Shown in pieces: positions 33,161 to 43,581 of a stretch of 64,000 nucleotides of DNA. The first letter of the stretch is position 1; each line of letters begins with the position of its first letter. Where the stretch lies: NCBI GenBank assembly GCA_949128115.1, contig OX421965.1, positions 8,334,920-8,398,919 on the forward strand. The letters are read 5' to 3'. The translations under genes and the position numbers were made by a program. The DNA is from Anaspis maculata. Lineage: Eukaryota > Arthropoda > Insecta > Coleoptera > Scraptiidae. The notes beneath the pieces are model-generated. The model searched no databases, was not told the origin of the DNA, and saw nothing but the letters and a program-made list of their open reading frames with translations.

Positions 33161-34066
33161 TCATAGTTCAACTTTATTCCGTTAAGTTCAGTTTTAATCA
33201 CGGATGTTTTAATCCAACCATACAACTTTTTTCTTATGGTGCGATTCTCTAAAAAATTACGTTCTATAAAGGCTCTGTTACGTTGTGATTACTCAGGCAA
33301 CAGCCAATTGCCGACACTGATTTTTACATAACAAAGCGTTTATGGAATGTTATTTTTTACAGAATAACACTTTTTTTTTTCTATCTTGAACGGTAAGGCC
33401 GCTATGGGATATTTACGCTAGGATCGGCCACTCTTTATCTTCCCATAGCTTCCAGTTACTGGGTTCAATGCCTGTTCTAAATTTTCATTGAAATCAAAGA
33501 TTGAAATTGGCTGCTCCCAATGGGCGACAGACTGCTGAGATAAGGTTGTTGTACTTGCACCAGGGTGTATCGTTGGTGTATGGGTGAACTTTTTTTTGAA
33601 TTTTCGATTGTTTCAAGAATTTGATTCCAACAAAAATCGACAGAGTTTTTATTTCTTGCGGACTATAAATAATGTATGATGATACCGGACGGGAACCGCT
33701 CGCGCTTGCAGGTGGGCGGCACGCGGTGAACTTCAAAGGGAAATATTCAAAATTGATTTCGGTCGATACTATTGATGATATTTGAATTTTGAAAAAAGGT
33801 TATTATACAATATTTACCACAGAATAAAATGACTACCTGAGATTTTCAAAAAAAAAATTTAAAAATTTGAGAAAATCCAAACAAAATTTCCAAAAAATAC
33901 AAAAATGAAAATTTTTGACTACAGCATCAAATAATTATATATTCTAAAAATAATAACGTTTGAATTTTTAAAATCGGTCTATTGAGTAAATTTTGAGAAT
34001 GTTAATAGTTTCCGCGCCATCTCGCGTCTCAGAAACACATTATTTTATCGTCCCCTTTAGCCTTAA

Positions 34067-34698
34067 GAGTCCTCTGTACGCTCGAAGCAGCTCCGACTAA
34101 AAGGCCTCTAAATCGAAGGCGGTGATTTTTTTTCAACTGGTATTTGGTGATTACACTTCATATCTCCATAAAAACATGTGAGAGGAACAAAATCCGAGGA
34201 AAACCGATCACAGCCGAAGATAGTGAAATTACACGAGCGCCATCCTAGGGCCTTTATTTGACTTGAAAGAAATTTTTTTTTTCCAAGGAGGACTCTCTAC
34301 AGTATTCTGCACCATCGTACCGGGTGGTTTTTTTATAAAATATCTGGAGCCAAAGTTATTTGGCTGTGAAAATTATCAAAAAAATACTCAAAAATTTAGA
34401 GTTTCATATCTTCAGCTGAAATTTTTTTACTGAAAAACCACCCGGTACGATTGTGCAGAATACTGTTGAGAGTCCACCCTGAAAAAAGGATTCTTGTTCC
34501 AAGTCAAATGAAGGCCCTAGGGTGGCGCGCGTAAGATTTGACTATCTTCGGCTGTGATCGGTTTTTCTCGGATTTTTTTCCGTTGACATGTTAAAATAGA
34601 TATATGAAGTGAAATCTCCAAATGCCAGTTCAAAGAAAATCACCGGCTTCGATTTAGAGGCATTTTAGTTGGAGCCACTCTGAGCGTACAGAGGACTC
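34067..34698. mobile_element. TTAA-flanked palindromic element, 632 bp
   Basis: Begins GAGTCCTCTGTACGCTC and ends with the inverse; TTAA at 34063-34066 and 34699-34702. The arms are inverted copies including GATTTAGAGGC / GCCTCTAAATC and ACCACCCGGTACGA / TCGTACCGGGTGGT blocks. It shares its left TTAA with the right border of the 30612-34062 element, so one inserted exactly into the terminal TTAA of the other. Confidence 0.75.
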
Positions 34699-34702
34699 TT
34701 AA

Positions 34703-35308
34703 GGAATGTAAGTGTGAAATGGAAAATGTTTTGTAATATATTTTACTGTTTTATATAGTAAACTTACATATACTAAGCATTTATCAACATACAATGACAA
34801 TTTCAGATAAAAAACCGAAAAAATATATTTTCATGATTTTTTGAGAACTTTTTTTTCAATAATATACTTGAAAACGTAGCTTCCATTTTGATGATTGTCT
34901 TTTGATTTCAAAGTTTTGTCATTACACTTGTTCTGGAAAGCAACATACGGCTGATGGTGAATCTTTGGTTCAAAGTTTTCTACGAGTATTTCTATCTCGC
35001 TCATGAACTCATTCAGGTGTCTAGAAATTTTCGGACTGGATATGCACCAACGGCGAAGGGCAGTAGGATCTTCAGTGTTATAACGTATGGTCCGAAAGTT
35101 TTGGGAAATTGTTCCAAGCCGAGTTCCAAGCTATAGACGAATCTAGTTTACCTTTTCTCCTGACGCATGTGCGAAGTGTGGAGGGCTTGCCATTGGTACA
35201 CTCCGGTCACGTGATAGAATTCGTGCAAATTCCGAAAATTAACACAGTAAAATTGAGTGAATACTAATTTTCGCTATAGATTCGTAAGTTTTAGTTCACT
35301 AAAAAGTA
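34703..35308. other. No gene recognised
   Basis: AT-rich; the only frame above 50 codons (34954-35136) has no motif. Confidence 0.4.
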
Positions 35309-35370
35309 TAATTTACGGAAGCGTAGAAGGGCCATGTGTTTTTTTTTTCGTATTAATGTCGTCATTTATT

Positions 35371-35765
35371 AAATGCCGACTTTTAATCTCAGCAAATAGT
35401 GAATGCCAACTTTCAAACCCAGCATTTATTAAATGCCGACTTCTAAACTCAGCATTTATTAAATGCCGACTTCCTAAACTCAGCATTTATTAGATGCCGA
35501 CTTCTAAACTCAGCATTTATTAAATGCCGACTTCTAAACTCAGCATTTTATTAGATGCCGACCTCTAAACTCAGCATTCATTAAATGCCGACTTCTAAAC
35601 TCAGCATTTATTAGATGCCGACTTTCAAACTCAGCATTTGATAAATGCCGACTTTTAATCTCAGCAAATAGTAAATGCCGACTTTCAAACCCAGCATTTA
35701 TTAAATGCAGACTTCTAAACTCAGCATTTATTAAATGCCGACTCTTAAACTCAGCATTTATTAGA
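35371..35765 (+). repeat. 30-bp minisatellite, left array (~13 units)
   Basis: Tandem copies of a unit of the form AAATGCCGACTTCTAAACTC + AGCATTTATT, 30-31 bp each, with substitutions at a few positions. Confidence 0.9.
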
Positions 35766-35959
35766 TTGCAAAATGGTTGGAGTAACGAGAGGTTTCAGAT
35801 TGCAGGAAACTTCGACGCATGAATAAGACACACACCTGCATAACTGGCGGAGGAGCCGTACATCGAGATTGCTTTTCTTGTACCGGACTGATTGTAATAT
35901 ATTGTATTGGTTTCCGTATCGACGAGTAGGTACATAAGTATCAGCCAGTATTCATTGCT

Positions 35960-36217
35960 ATGGTGAGTCCAGGCATGGTAAGTAAAAGAGTCCTAGGAAC
36001 GGCCAGTGTTCAAACCAACAAGTGTGTGATCGGTGACGTCATGAACTCCGATGATTGTGATTGCTGGACTGTAAGACAGAATATCTGGCTTACTGAACCA
36101 GGTACAGACATCAGCGACACATCAATGGAAAACGCAAAGAGAATTTTTCTTCATCTGAAGTATGTACTTTGTTTTGTCGGTCATGAATTTTCGAACTCTT
36201 GTGACTCGTCCGATTGA
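35960..36217 (+). CDS. Hypothetical 85-residue ORF in the foldback element core
   Basis: The frame begins MVSPGMVSKRVLGTASV and has a Cys/Asp cluster (SDDCDCW). No family is recognised. It lies in the only long unique segment of the foldback element, where autonomous FB-type elements carry their genes; equally, it may be chance. A following frame (36162-36401) overlaps it. Confidence 0.2.
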   Translation: MVSPGMVSKRVLGTASVQTNKCVIGDVMNSDDCDCWTVRQNIWLTEPGTDISDTSMENAKRIFLHLKYVLCFVGHEFSNSCDSSD

Positions 36218-36380
36218 AATTGCATTTTATTGGAAAGTAGAGCACCTACAAGCATCGGCCTCCCCTCAAAAGAAAGCTGGAACTTCAGGCTTCCCCCAAA
36301 TTGAAATTGTTTGTTTTGTTGCCCTGATATTTTTTGAGCAAATCACGCTGGATTGCTTCAGCTGGGACAGCCTGTATACC

Positions 36381-36834
36381 ATTTTGCAAAGTTCGGCCTA
36401 ATAACAAAGGTACTTCAAACTTGACTTTTTCCGGATAAGAAAAATGTGTAACTCAGTGACGTTTTGATCAAAATAACTTAGATTAAGAATAGAGTGATTT
36501 GTCAAAACTATCTACCGACCTGCAAAATTTTGAAAGAATACAACCAATAGTGTAGGGATTATTAGGGTCAATAATTTAGAAGCATCTGAAGAAAAGTTGA
36601 CTCAAGGTGACCCCTTATAACTTCTACGCCACTGATTGGATTCTTTCAAAAATTGACCAGGTTGATAGACAATGACCACAAACCAGTTTATGCTAAAACT
36701 GAACTGGTAAAACTAAAGCTAAATTTGTCGTTACGTTCCTGAGTTGGTTACAAATTTTTGAAATCTGAAGAAAGTGAACTTTAAAGGGTTCAAGGGTTGT
36801 ATCTTATTTGTTATTAGGCCGAACTTTGCAAAAT
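36381..36834. repeat. Inverted repeat inside the foldback core
   Basis: ATTTTGCAAAGTTCGGCCTA at the left pairs with TAGGCCGAACTTTGCAAAAT at the right; inner blocks also match (AAAATTTTGAAAG-like). Probably a nested palindromic MITE of about 450 bp. Confidence 0.65.
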
Positions 36835-36928
36835 AGTTCATAGGTTTTCTGATTCATCTGCTTCACTGATGGACTATGCTCCTGAATATCGCAGCTTATA
36901 GCATACCAACATGGCACATGATGAAAAA

Positions 36929-37160
36929 GTCGGCATTTATCAAATGCTGAGCTTGAAAGTCGGCATTTATCAAATGCTGAGCTTGAAAGTCGGCATTTAA
37001 TAAATGCTGAGTTTAGAAGTCAGCATCTGATGACTGCTGAGTTTAGAAGTAGGCATTTAATAAATGCTGAGTTTAGAAGTCGGCATTTAATGAATGCTGG
37101 GTTTGAAAGTTGGCATTCACTATTTGCTGAGATTTAAAGTCGGCATTTAATAAACGATGA
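36929..37160 (-). repeat. 30-bp minisatellite, right array (~8 units, inverse)
   Basis: Inverse orientation of the 35371-35765 unit, reading AGTCGGCATTTATCAAATGC + TGAGCTTGAA on the plus strand. It has fewer units than the left array. Confidence 0.9.
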
Positions 37161-37250
37161 CATTATTACGAAAAAAAAAAACACATGGCCCTTCTACGCT
37201 TCCGTAATAATTGAACAATATGGTGTGTTTTTAGTAGTGATTTCTGCACA

Positions 37251-37553
37251 ATGGAAATCGGCGAAAATAGTAGTGGATCCAATAAACATTTCTGTTACTG
37301 GAACTGCAGAAGTGATAGCCGCTACAATGAGCAAAACTTGTTTTATTTTGAAAGATTTCCAAAAACATGCTTAAAATACCGTAAAGGTGATATCCCCAAA
37401 CGTCAATTTCGAGGTCATTTAAAGAACTGTGCGCGATGCAACAAGTCAGAAAAATGGATAAGGTTATGTAAACCTTTTGGTGGTGACACTGGTCGACTCC
37501 AAAGTATCGCAGACATTACAAAAGACACATATTTATGTTCCCTGGGCCGCTAA
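37251..37553 (+). CDS. THAP-like zinc-finger protein fragment
   Basis: A 100-residue frame starting MEIGENSSGSNKHFC at an ATG in a reasonable context. Residues 14-95 resemble the transposon-derived THAP-like module common in invertebrate genomes: CYWNCRSDSRY, then FERFPK (the FxxFPK block), then KNCARCNKSEKWIRLC, then DTYLCS where the family usually continues with Leu/Lys-His-Phe. Here the frame ends as LGR-stop, so the terminal zinc-ligand histidine is missing from this frame. THAP modules bind DNA in transposases and in host proteins derived from them. It lies about 45 bp outside the foldback element's right end. Probably a remnant or a first exon; homology is judged by eye. Confidence 0.4.
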   Translation: MEIGENSSGSNKHFCYWNCRSDSRYNEQNLFYFERFPKTCLKYRKGDIPKRQFRGHLKNCARCNKSEKWIRLCKPFGGDTGRLQSIADITKDTYLCSLGR

Positions 37554-37819
37554 TTTTGAATCGTGTGAGAGAAGTCCCTGGGAGTTTTATATAATCCGTA
37601 CTACACTTCTGTAGCGAAAGTTGCCTAAAAACGACGATTTCGACGACGACGACGTTCAACGAGAGTTTCCGGATCCAGTACAAGCCACTGTTGGTACTGT
37701 TGGTAGCACCGCTATTGTCACGTGATAGCCGCTCGCCCGCTCGATCGATGTTGTTTTCGGTGTTTTCACACTTTTCATTTGTAAAATACTGACTTTTAGA
37801 GAAAAAAAAATCGATCGTA
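37554..37819. other. No gene recognised
   Basis: GC-richer stretch including a GACGACGATTTCGACGACGA-like trinucleotide run near 37632-37656. No supported frame. Confidence 0.4.
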
Positions 37820-38140
37820 TACAGGGTGGTGAAAATTTCGATGCTCACCATTGGTATCTTGGAAACGGTAAGAGATACGAGGTCGGTTGAATTAGAAAAA
37901 AGTTGCGCATTTTTGTGGCGATTAAGAATCTGGAAAGAAACTTTGAATGTTTTGATTGGTTCACGATTTATCACGAAAAAACTAAAAATTTTGATTTCAG
38001 AAATTGTTTTTTATTTCTCCAACCATTGGAGCTATTTCAATCAAACTTGGTAGTTTTATGTTTTTGATCACTCCGAGTCGATCTTCGTTGACAGAAATTT
38101 TCCAGGCCTTCTAGATGTCAAATTATGACAGTCAACTTTT

Positions 38141-38343
38141 TGTTGGGAGAGCCGGGACGTCGCATTCACTCAATAAGACACCTTATAACGCTCGAAAACT
38201 TTATTCACGGGAGCGACTTTACACACGTCCTCCTTGTTCATGCTTTGGTCCCGTACTGCCCGCTTGGTCCTGCTTCCTGTGGCACGCAGGAAGTAGGTAC
38301 CTCGGTACTGCCAACCTAACCATTGCCAACTTTGGCGCTAACA
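38141..38343 (-). repeat. 3' LTR of the gypsy element
   Basis: 203 bp, short for a gypsy LTR; partner at 43582-43784. Confidence 0.9.
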
Positions 38344-38629
38344 CTCGGCCAAACCTGGCCTGAAAATGACCTCATTTTCATCTAGGTAGCTTTCCGGACT
38401 TCAGTTACAAGCATTAACATTATATCATATGAACACTGAATTCTATCAGAGCTAAGGTACTATTTCGGCAAACGATATGAACATTGGAAACAACCGAAAC
38501 TCATCATCTAAACGATATGAACATTGGAAACAATCGAAACTAATCATCTAAATGATATGAACATTGGAAACGGAAACTACCGTAAAAATATGAACAAAAA
38601 TATTCTTTCTACCTTCGAGTCTTATTTAT

Positions 38630-41600
38630 TCACTCCGTATAATCCTCAAGGTATCCAGGCCGTCGTCGTGCCCGTTTATCACTCACTTGTCTGGAGCTTT
38701 TTTCGACGGTGGGTATTAAAGGCCTTTCGCGAGCACTCCCGCACATTTCGTCGCCACTTTCTGGAGGATCCGCGTCACATTCACTACATGCCTTTTCAGC
38801 CGTTTCGGTATTTACTGACTTTTCGCGGAAACTCCCGGCACTTTCTTCTTCGTCCACGTCGCTTGGCTTCTCCTCGTCGCTGCTGTCGTCTTGTTCCGGA
38901 AGTCGATACACCTTCAGCTGACTCACCGTCGCCGTCGTGTGGTACTTTCGTCCCTCGATGTTGGACACTCTGTAGGTATCACTCGGCAAAATCTCTGTGA
39001 TCACCAAGGGTCCTCGGTATTTTGGCTGCAACTTGGTGCTTTCGCCCGTCATTTGTGGCACACGTCGCAGGAACACCACGTCTCCTATGTTGTATTTCAC
39101 TCCGTGAAATCGAGACTTGTCGTAGCGGCGCTTGTATTTCGCTTGTTCGGCGCGTATCACGTCTCGTACCTCTTCCTGCACTTCATGTGCTGGTGTCCAT
39201 TGACCTTGCTCGTTTTCGGCGAGTGCCGATAATTTTCCGTCGTGGAAACGGGGCAAATATCCGTGTAGAATCTCGTACGGCGATTTCCTCGTAGTCTTGT
39301 TTGGCATCACGTTCAAGTTCTGCTCCACACGTTGAATTCTGCTGTCCCAGGTGTCTTCACTTTCCGCGGTTGTCATTATTGATGGAATTAGAGTCCGATG
39401 CACTCTCTCGCATTGGCCGTTGGCTCTTGCCCAATGAGTTGAAATAAGAGTCAGTTTGATTCCATTCTCTCTGACGAATTTTCCGAAATCATCACTTGTG
39501 AAGCATGTACCTCGATCGCAAATTATCCTCGCCGGAATTCCATACTGCTCTATGAACTTGTTCAGCGCTCGAATCGTAGTTTTCGTTTTAGTGTCCTTCA
39601 TTGGGTATAGCTTCGTGAACTTTGTCAGCGCATCGATCAGCACCAAAATATGCTTGTTGCCCTTCTTGCTTGTGATCAGGGGTCCCACGTGGTCTAAATG
39701 TATCCGTCCAAAAGGCCTGCTTGGCGGCGGTATGGGATGCAGCTCTCCTGCCTGCTTTCCCGCGGGTAATTTCGCGAGAATACACTCCGCGCAAGCACTG
39801 ATGTGTCTCCTCACGTATCTTTTCATTCTGGGAAACCAATACAGTTCCTTAATTTTGGCCACAGTCCTGTCCGTCCCAAAATGTCCCAGCAAATCGTGAT
39901 ACTTCACGGCGATGCTTTTCCTCAGGGAATCCGGTATCACGTATCGTTCCACATCGTTCATTACACGCATCAGTCTTCCATCCCGCAGTACATAATTCGC
40001 GATGTCCCTTTTCTCCGCGTCCGTGCGGTTTGCGTCTTCTTTCCGGAAAATTTCTATTATTCGGCTCACTTTTGGGTCACTACGCTGCACCGTCAGCACG
40101 TAATCCTCTTCTTCCATTGTCAGCAGGACTTCGCACCTCTCATGAATTTCGTCCATCGTATCTTTTGCTGCACCAACTGGATCCCTTGACAGCGCATCTA
40201 CGTGACACATCCTGCTTCCTTGGCGGTGCTTAATTTCAAGATCGTATTCCTGCAGGAGGTCGTACCATCTGGCCATCTGTGCGTTCTGAGTTTTCCACAT
40301 GTTTAGGTGCACGATCGCCTGACAATCCGTTATCACAACGAATTTGATCCCGATTAGGAAATTACGCAGTCTCTCTACACACCAAACCACAGCCATCAGC
40401 TCCAATTTGGAGGAGTGGTACTTGGATTCAACTTCTGTTGTCTTTTTAGATACATAATATATCGGATGCATCCTGCCGTCTTCGGCTTCTTGTAGAAGCA
40501 TGCCCGCTAACCCAATTGCAGACGCGTCTGTGTGCAACTCCGTTCGTTTTGCGTGCGGGTTATACAGTTTCAGAACAGGTTCCGCGCACAAATTATCTCT
40601 TAATTTTTCGAACGCTCGGTCCTGTTCCTGATCCCATTTGAAAACTGCGTCTTTTCTCAGGAGGTCACTAAGGGGTCGCGCGGCCACGGCATAGTCCTTC
40701 ACGAATCGACGAAAATATCCGCTTAGCCCGAGAAATCGACGAACTTCACGCACGTTTTGCGGTCGCGGAAAATCTCTAATCGCTTCGATTTTTGCACACC
40801 CCGGTTTTATGCCGTCCGCTGACAATTGCATTCCAAGATACTCCACTTCGCGCGCGCCAAAAACACATTTTGAAATTTTCAAAGTCAATTTCGCACTTCT
40901 CAGTCTCTCGAAAACTTCGCGCAACTTGGTAATCATCTCTGGCCAATCCCTTGCTGGGCAGATCACGTCGTCCAGGTATGACATGACCACTTGATTTTTC
41001 AGGGGTCCCAAGGCTAAACTCATGGCTCGACTAAACTCGTAGGGCGCATTCACCAGTCCAAACATCAATCTTTCCAGCTGCCCGGTCTCATCCATCGTTA
41101 TAAAAGCGGTCTTCTCTTTTGCTTCTTCGGACAATGGTAACTGCAGATATCCATGAGCCAAGTCAAGAACCGAGAACAGTTTACAGCCGCTCAGATTCTC
41201 GAGGTGTTCTTCTGGATTCGATATCGGAAAGTTCTTTTTCACTGTCTGACTGTTCAATTTGCGGTAATCTATCACCAGCCGCGGCTCTCCTGTCTTCTTC
41301 GTTACCAGTAGCACTGGACTGCAGTAGGGTGAATTGGTTTCTTTCACCAGGCCATGCCTTTTCCACTCGGCAATGATCTCTTTGGTGACTTGTCGTTCCT
41401 TCATGCTAGCCCGGTACGGCTTCGCCTTCACTGGCACTCCGCTGTCCTCTATGTCGACTTCAACCAAATTCGTGCACCCTAGCTCCGCCAATGTAAGTGA
41501 AAAGCAGTCCCGAAACTCGTTGCACAGCCGGAGCAGATCATCCATTATTTCAGGGGGTGTGTCTTGGTCCACATTCAACATTTCTTTCGTGATTGGAGCT

Positions 41601-43489
41601 TTCTCCTCATCCTTCGTCTCCAAGCACATCACCGCATTGAACGCCGAGGCCCTTCCCACGCAGGTACCTTCGCCAATGGTGACGTCCTTGCCTGAGCTGT
41701 TGTCTAGAGGTATCATCCATGTCGTGTCATCGCCCGTTGCTTCTACCTCAACGAAACTCACTGAGTTTTTCAACAACATGTTGTTTCCCACGGTACGAAG
41801 CTTGACTCTCGGAGAAATTTCACTTATTTCGAGATCTCTGAATGGCATCTCCTGTCTATAGCCAAACACTAAGGCGTCGCCCACACGCGCGTACGCCACT
41901 TCCTCCGACTCGGTGAAGTTGCGACCGACAATCACATCGATTCCTTGCGCACTGTCCGGCACTACCCGTAACTTCACGTTCTCGAGGGTAACATCGTCGA
42001 TCGTCAGGCTCGCGCGCACGAAGCCACTACTCGGCACCGATTGTCCACCAAAACCAAACAGATTTTCGGGTTCCGACACGATTTCGCGTTTTTCCAGCCA
42101 CGCCCCTTCGCGCACGGTGGAAACAGCTGACCCCGTGTCAATGAAACTTTGGCACTTTTTTCGATTCACCTCTATCTCCCGATAGAATTTACAGGCTGAC
42201 GTGATCCTTTTGTCGTTATCCTTCCACGAATCACGGCTGTTTTCTACGGTCATCACTCTGTTATTGTCTCTGACATTTGTATGCGGCTGTCCCGCCGACG
42301 ACATTGCCGCGCTCGGATCTCGGTTGGAACTCGCTCGCGGTGTACTGGTAGCCAATGGGCGTCCAGCTGGCACTTTTTGCCTACAGTCCGAAGCAAAATG
42401 CCCTGGCAAACGACATACGAAACACAGTTTTTCGCGAGGCTTTGTGCATTGTCCAGCTAGGTGACCATCTCTTTCCCCGCAATTGAAGCATCGTCTCAGC
42501 GGCACCGCCCTTTCGGTTACGTCACGTCTCCCGGTTCGCGCTCGACTGTCGCTCACACTCACACTGCCTCTATTCTGCTCGCCCGTGTTCGCCGCGTCGT
42601 AGGACACTCTATCGGTAAAGTTCTTCCTTTCGATAACGCGCGTTAGTCGCTGAATATCATGCAGCAACTCCTCGATGCTTGTGTGGTAGGCGGTGAGCAA
42701 ACCAGGAACGAGAGACTTGTTCCACAGGCCCGCCACAATTTGTTCTTTGCACTCGTCGAACGACAATTTGAGTTTTTTGCAGAGTTTGTACTTTTCATGG
42801 AAATACATCTCTACCGGCTCCTTGTTGCCCTGCACTCTCGAGTTCATTTTGCGCCACAGTTCGGTCATGCTGTCCTGCACAACAAACGTCGCCTTGAAAG
42901 TTTTTTCAAACGCTCCCCACGACTGGATCTCATCACGTCGTACTTCATACCAATCCTTGGCTGGCCCTGTCAAGTGCATCCTTGCCGTCTCCAACTTTAC
43001 TTCAACCGGCCAGTTGTGCAATGTTCCGCAGCTGTTGATCCGATCTAGCCACTCTTTTGCGTCGCGCTCTTTTATTCCGTCGAAATTCGGAACGGCCCTG
43101 TTCAAGTCGGGCATGACTTGATATTGTACATTCGTGTTCGGGCGCACATCGCTCTCGTGTTGATTTTGTAGAACCGTCAACAAAACATTGTTGGTTCTTG
43201 CTCGCTCCTCCTCCATCCGTGTCATCATCTGCATGAACGCCGTAAACATTCCTTGCATTCCCGTCGCTTCGACGCCAACGTTTCGACTGTCATTCACACT
43301 CGGCTGAGAATCCACGCGCTCGCGCCATCTCTGGTTCGTTGCTCCATGCTCATTTTCCCGCTGTCTTCCTGTCTGCGTCGTGATTGGTGATACCCGCGGC
43401 GACTCGAACTCCTCTCGGCTCCACTCGGCTTCTTCTCCGCCATCATGCCGAACCCGTCCGCGTCCACCTTCGTCGTTGGTATCCGCCAT
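38630..43489 (-). CDS. Ty3/gypsy Gag-Pol single polyprotein
   Basis: The open frame extends to a Met at 43606, but that lies inside the LTR; the Met at 43489 (MADTNDEGGRG) is the likelier start, about 90 bp inside the element, giving about 1,619 residues. Numbering from the 43606 Met: Gag capsid-like region ~165-330; two zinc knuckles at 373-408 (CFNCGERDGHLAGQC, CFVCRLPGHFASDC, the second canonical CX2CX4HX4C); protease FIDTGSAVST near 490; reverse transcriptase with catalytic YLDD at 877-880; RNase H TDASAIGLAG near 1025; integrase HHCC zinc region ~1237-1275; catalytic Asp in HLDHVGPL, Asp in CDRGTCF (~1364) and Glu in QCERVHR (~1400). The RT has FGLVNAP in place of the usual FGLKNAP. No stop or frameshift is visible, so it may still be competent. 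Confidence 0.92.
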   Translation of the reverse strand: MADTNDEGGRGRVRHDGGEEAEWSREEFESPRVSPITTQTGRQRENEHGATNQRWRERVDSQPSVNDSRNVGVEATGMQGMFTAFMQMMTRMEEERARTNNVLLTVLQNQHESDVRPNTNVQYQVMPDLNRAVPNFDGIKERDAKEWLDRINSCGTLHNWPVEVKLETARMHLTGPAKDWYEVRRDEIQSWGAFEKTFKATFVVQDSMTELWRKMNSRVQGNKEPVEMYFHEKYKLCKKLKLSFDECKEQIVAGLWNKSLVPGLLTAYHTSIEELLHDIQRLTRVIERKNFTDRVSYDAANTGEQNRGSVSVSDSRARTGRRDVTERAVPLRRCFNCGERDGHLAGQCTKPREKLCFVCRLPGHFASDCRQKVPAGRPLATSTPRASSNRDPSAAMSSAGQPHTNVRDNNRVMTVENSRDSWKDNDKRITSACKFYREIEVNRKKCQSFIDTGSAVSTVREGAWLEKREIVSEPENLFGFGGQSVPSSGFVRASLTIDDVTLENVKLRVVPDSAQGIDVIVGRNFTESEEVAYARVGDALVFGYRQEMPFRDLEISEISPRVKLRTVGNNMLLKNSVSFVEVEATGDDTTWMIPLDNSSGKDVTIGEGTCVGRASAFNAVMCLETKDEEKAPITKEMLNVDQDTPPEIMDDLLRLCNEFRDCFSLTLAELGCTNLVEVDIEDSGVPVKAKPYRASMKERQVTKEIIAEWKRHGLVKETNSPYCSPVLLVTKKTGEPRLVIDYRKLNSQTVKKNFPISNPEEHLENLSGCKLFSVLDLAHGYLQLPLSEEAKEKTAFITMDETGQLERLMFGLVNAPYEFSRAMSLALGPLKNQVVMSYLDDVICPARDWPEMITKLREVFERLRSAKLTLKISKCVFGAREVEYLGMQLSADGIKPGCAKIEAIRDFPRPQNVREVRRFLGLSGYFRRFVKDYAVAARPLSDLLRKDAVFKWDQEQDRAFEKLRDNLCAEPVLKLYNPHAKRTELHTDASAIGLAGMLLQEAEDGRMHPIYYVSKKTTEVESKYHSSKLELMAVVWCVERLRNFLIGIKFVVITDCQAIVHLNMWKTQNAQMARWYDLLQEYDLEIKHRQGSRMCHVDALSRDPVGAAKDTMDEIHERCEVLLTMEEEDYVLTVQRSDPKVSRIIEIFRKEDANRTDAEKRDIANYVLRDGRLMRVMNDVERYVIPDSLRKSIAVKYHDLLGHFGTDRTVAKIKELYWFPRMKRYVRRHISACAECILAKLPAGKQAGELHPIPPPSRPFGRIHLDHVGPLITSKKGNKHILVLIDALTKFTKLYPMKDTKTKTTIRALNKFIEQYGIPARIICDRGTCFTSDDFGKFVRENGIKLTLISTHWARANGQCERVHRTLIPSIMTTAESEDTWDSRIQRVEQNLNVMPNKTTRKSPYEILHGYLPRFHDGKLSALAENEQGQWTPAHEVQEEVRDVIRAEQAKYKRRYDKSRFHGVKYNIGDVVFLRRVPQMTGESTKLQPKYRGPLVITEILPSDTYRVSNIEGRKYHTTATVSQLKVYRLPEQDDSSDEEKPSDVDEEESAGSFREKSVNTETAEKACSECDADPPESGDEMCGSARERPLIPTVEKSSRQVSDKRARRRPGYLEDYTE

Positions 43490-43581
43490 CTTGAGGAAAA
43501 ATCCACACAGCAATTTCCTCGTTTCTTCTCTTCGAATGGCCTTTTTGGTCAGCTTCTTGATGCTCAATCCCGCTTCTGAGA

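Larger units (their letters stand above)
30612..34062. mobile_element. TTAA-flanked TIR element, 3.45 kb, host to nested insertions
   Basis: Ends GGCTAAAGGGGAC and its inverse, flanked by TTAA at 30608-30611 and 34063-34066. Further inside, blocks such as GGTAGTCATTTT (30839) and AAAATGACTACC (33826) remain inverted copies. TTAA duplications are characteristic of piggyBac and Kolobok. The interior holds a YqaJ-like nuclease fragment (33045-33160) and a smaller TIR element (31844-32934) that itself contains another TTAA element. Confidence 0.6.
35313..37207. mobile_element. Foldback element with minisatellite inverted repeats
   Basis: Outer ends TTACGGAAGCGTAGAAGGGC and inverse, with possible TAAT duplication (35309-35312, 37208-37211). 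Just inside each end lies a T/A-rich stretch and then a tandem array of an approximately 30-bp unit (about 13 units left, 8 right, in opposite orientation). Between them is mostly unique sequence (35766-36928) with another inverted repeat at 36381-36834. Long inverted repeats made of tandem units around a unique core is the layout of Drosophila FB (foldback) elements. Confidence 0.7.

Noticed and set aside
35371..37160. CRISPR-like array (regular ~30-bp repeats)
   Set aside because: The units are contiguous tandem copies without unique spacers and occur in inverted arrays in an animal genome; it is a minisatellite.
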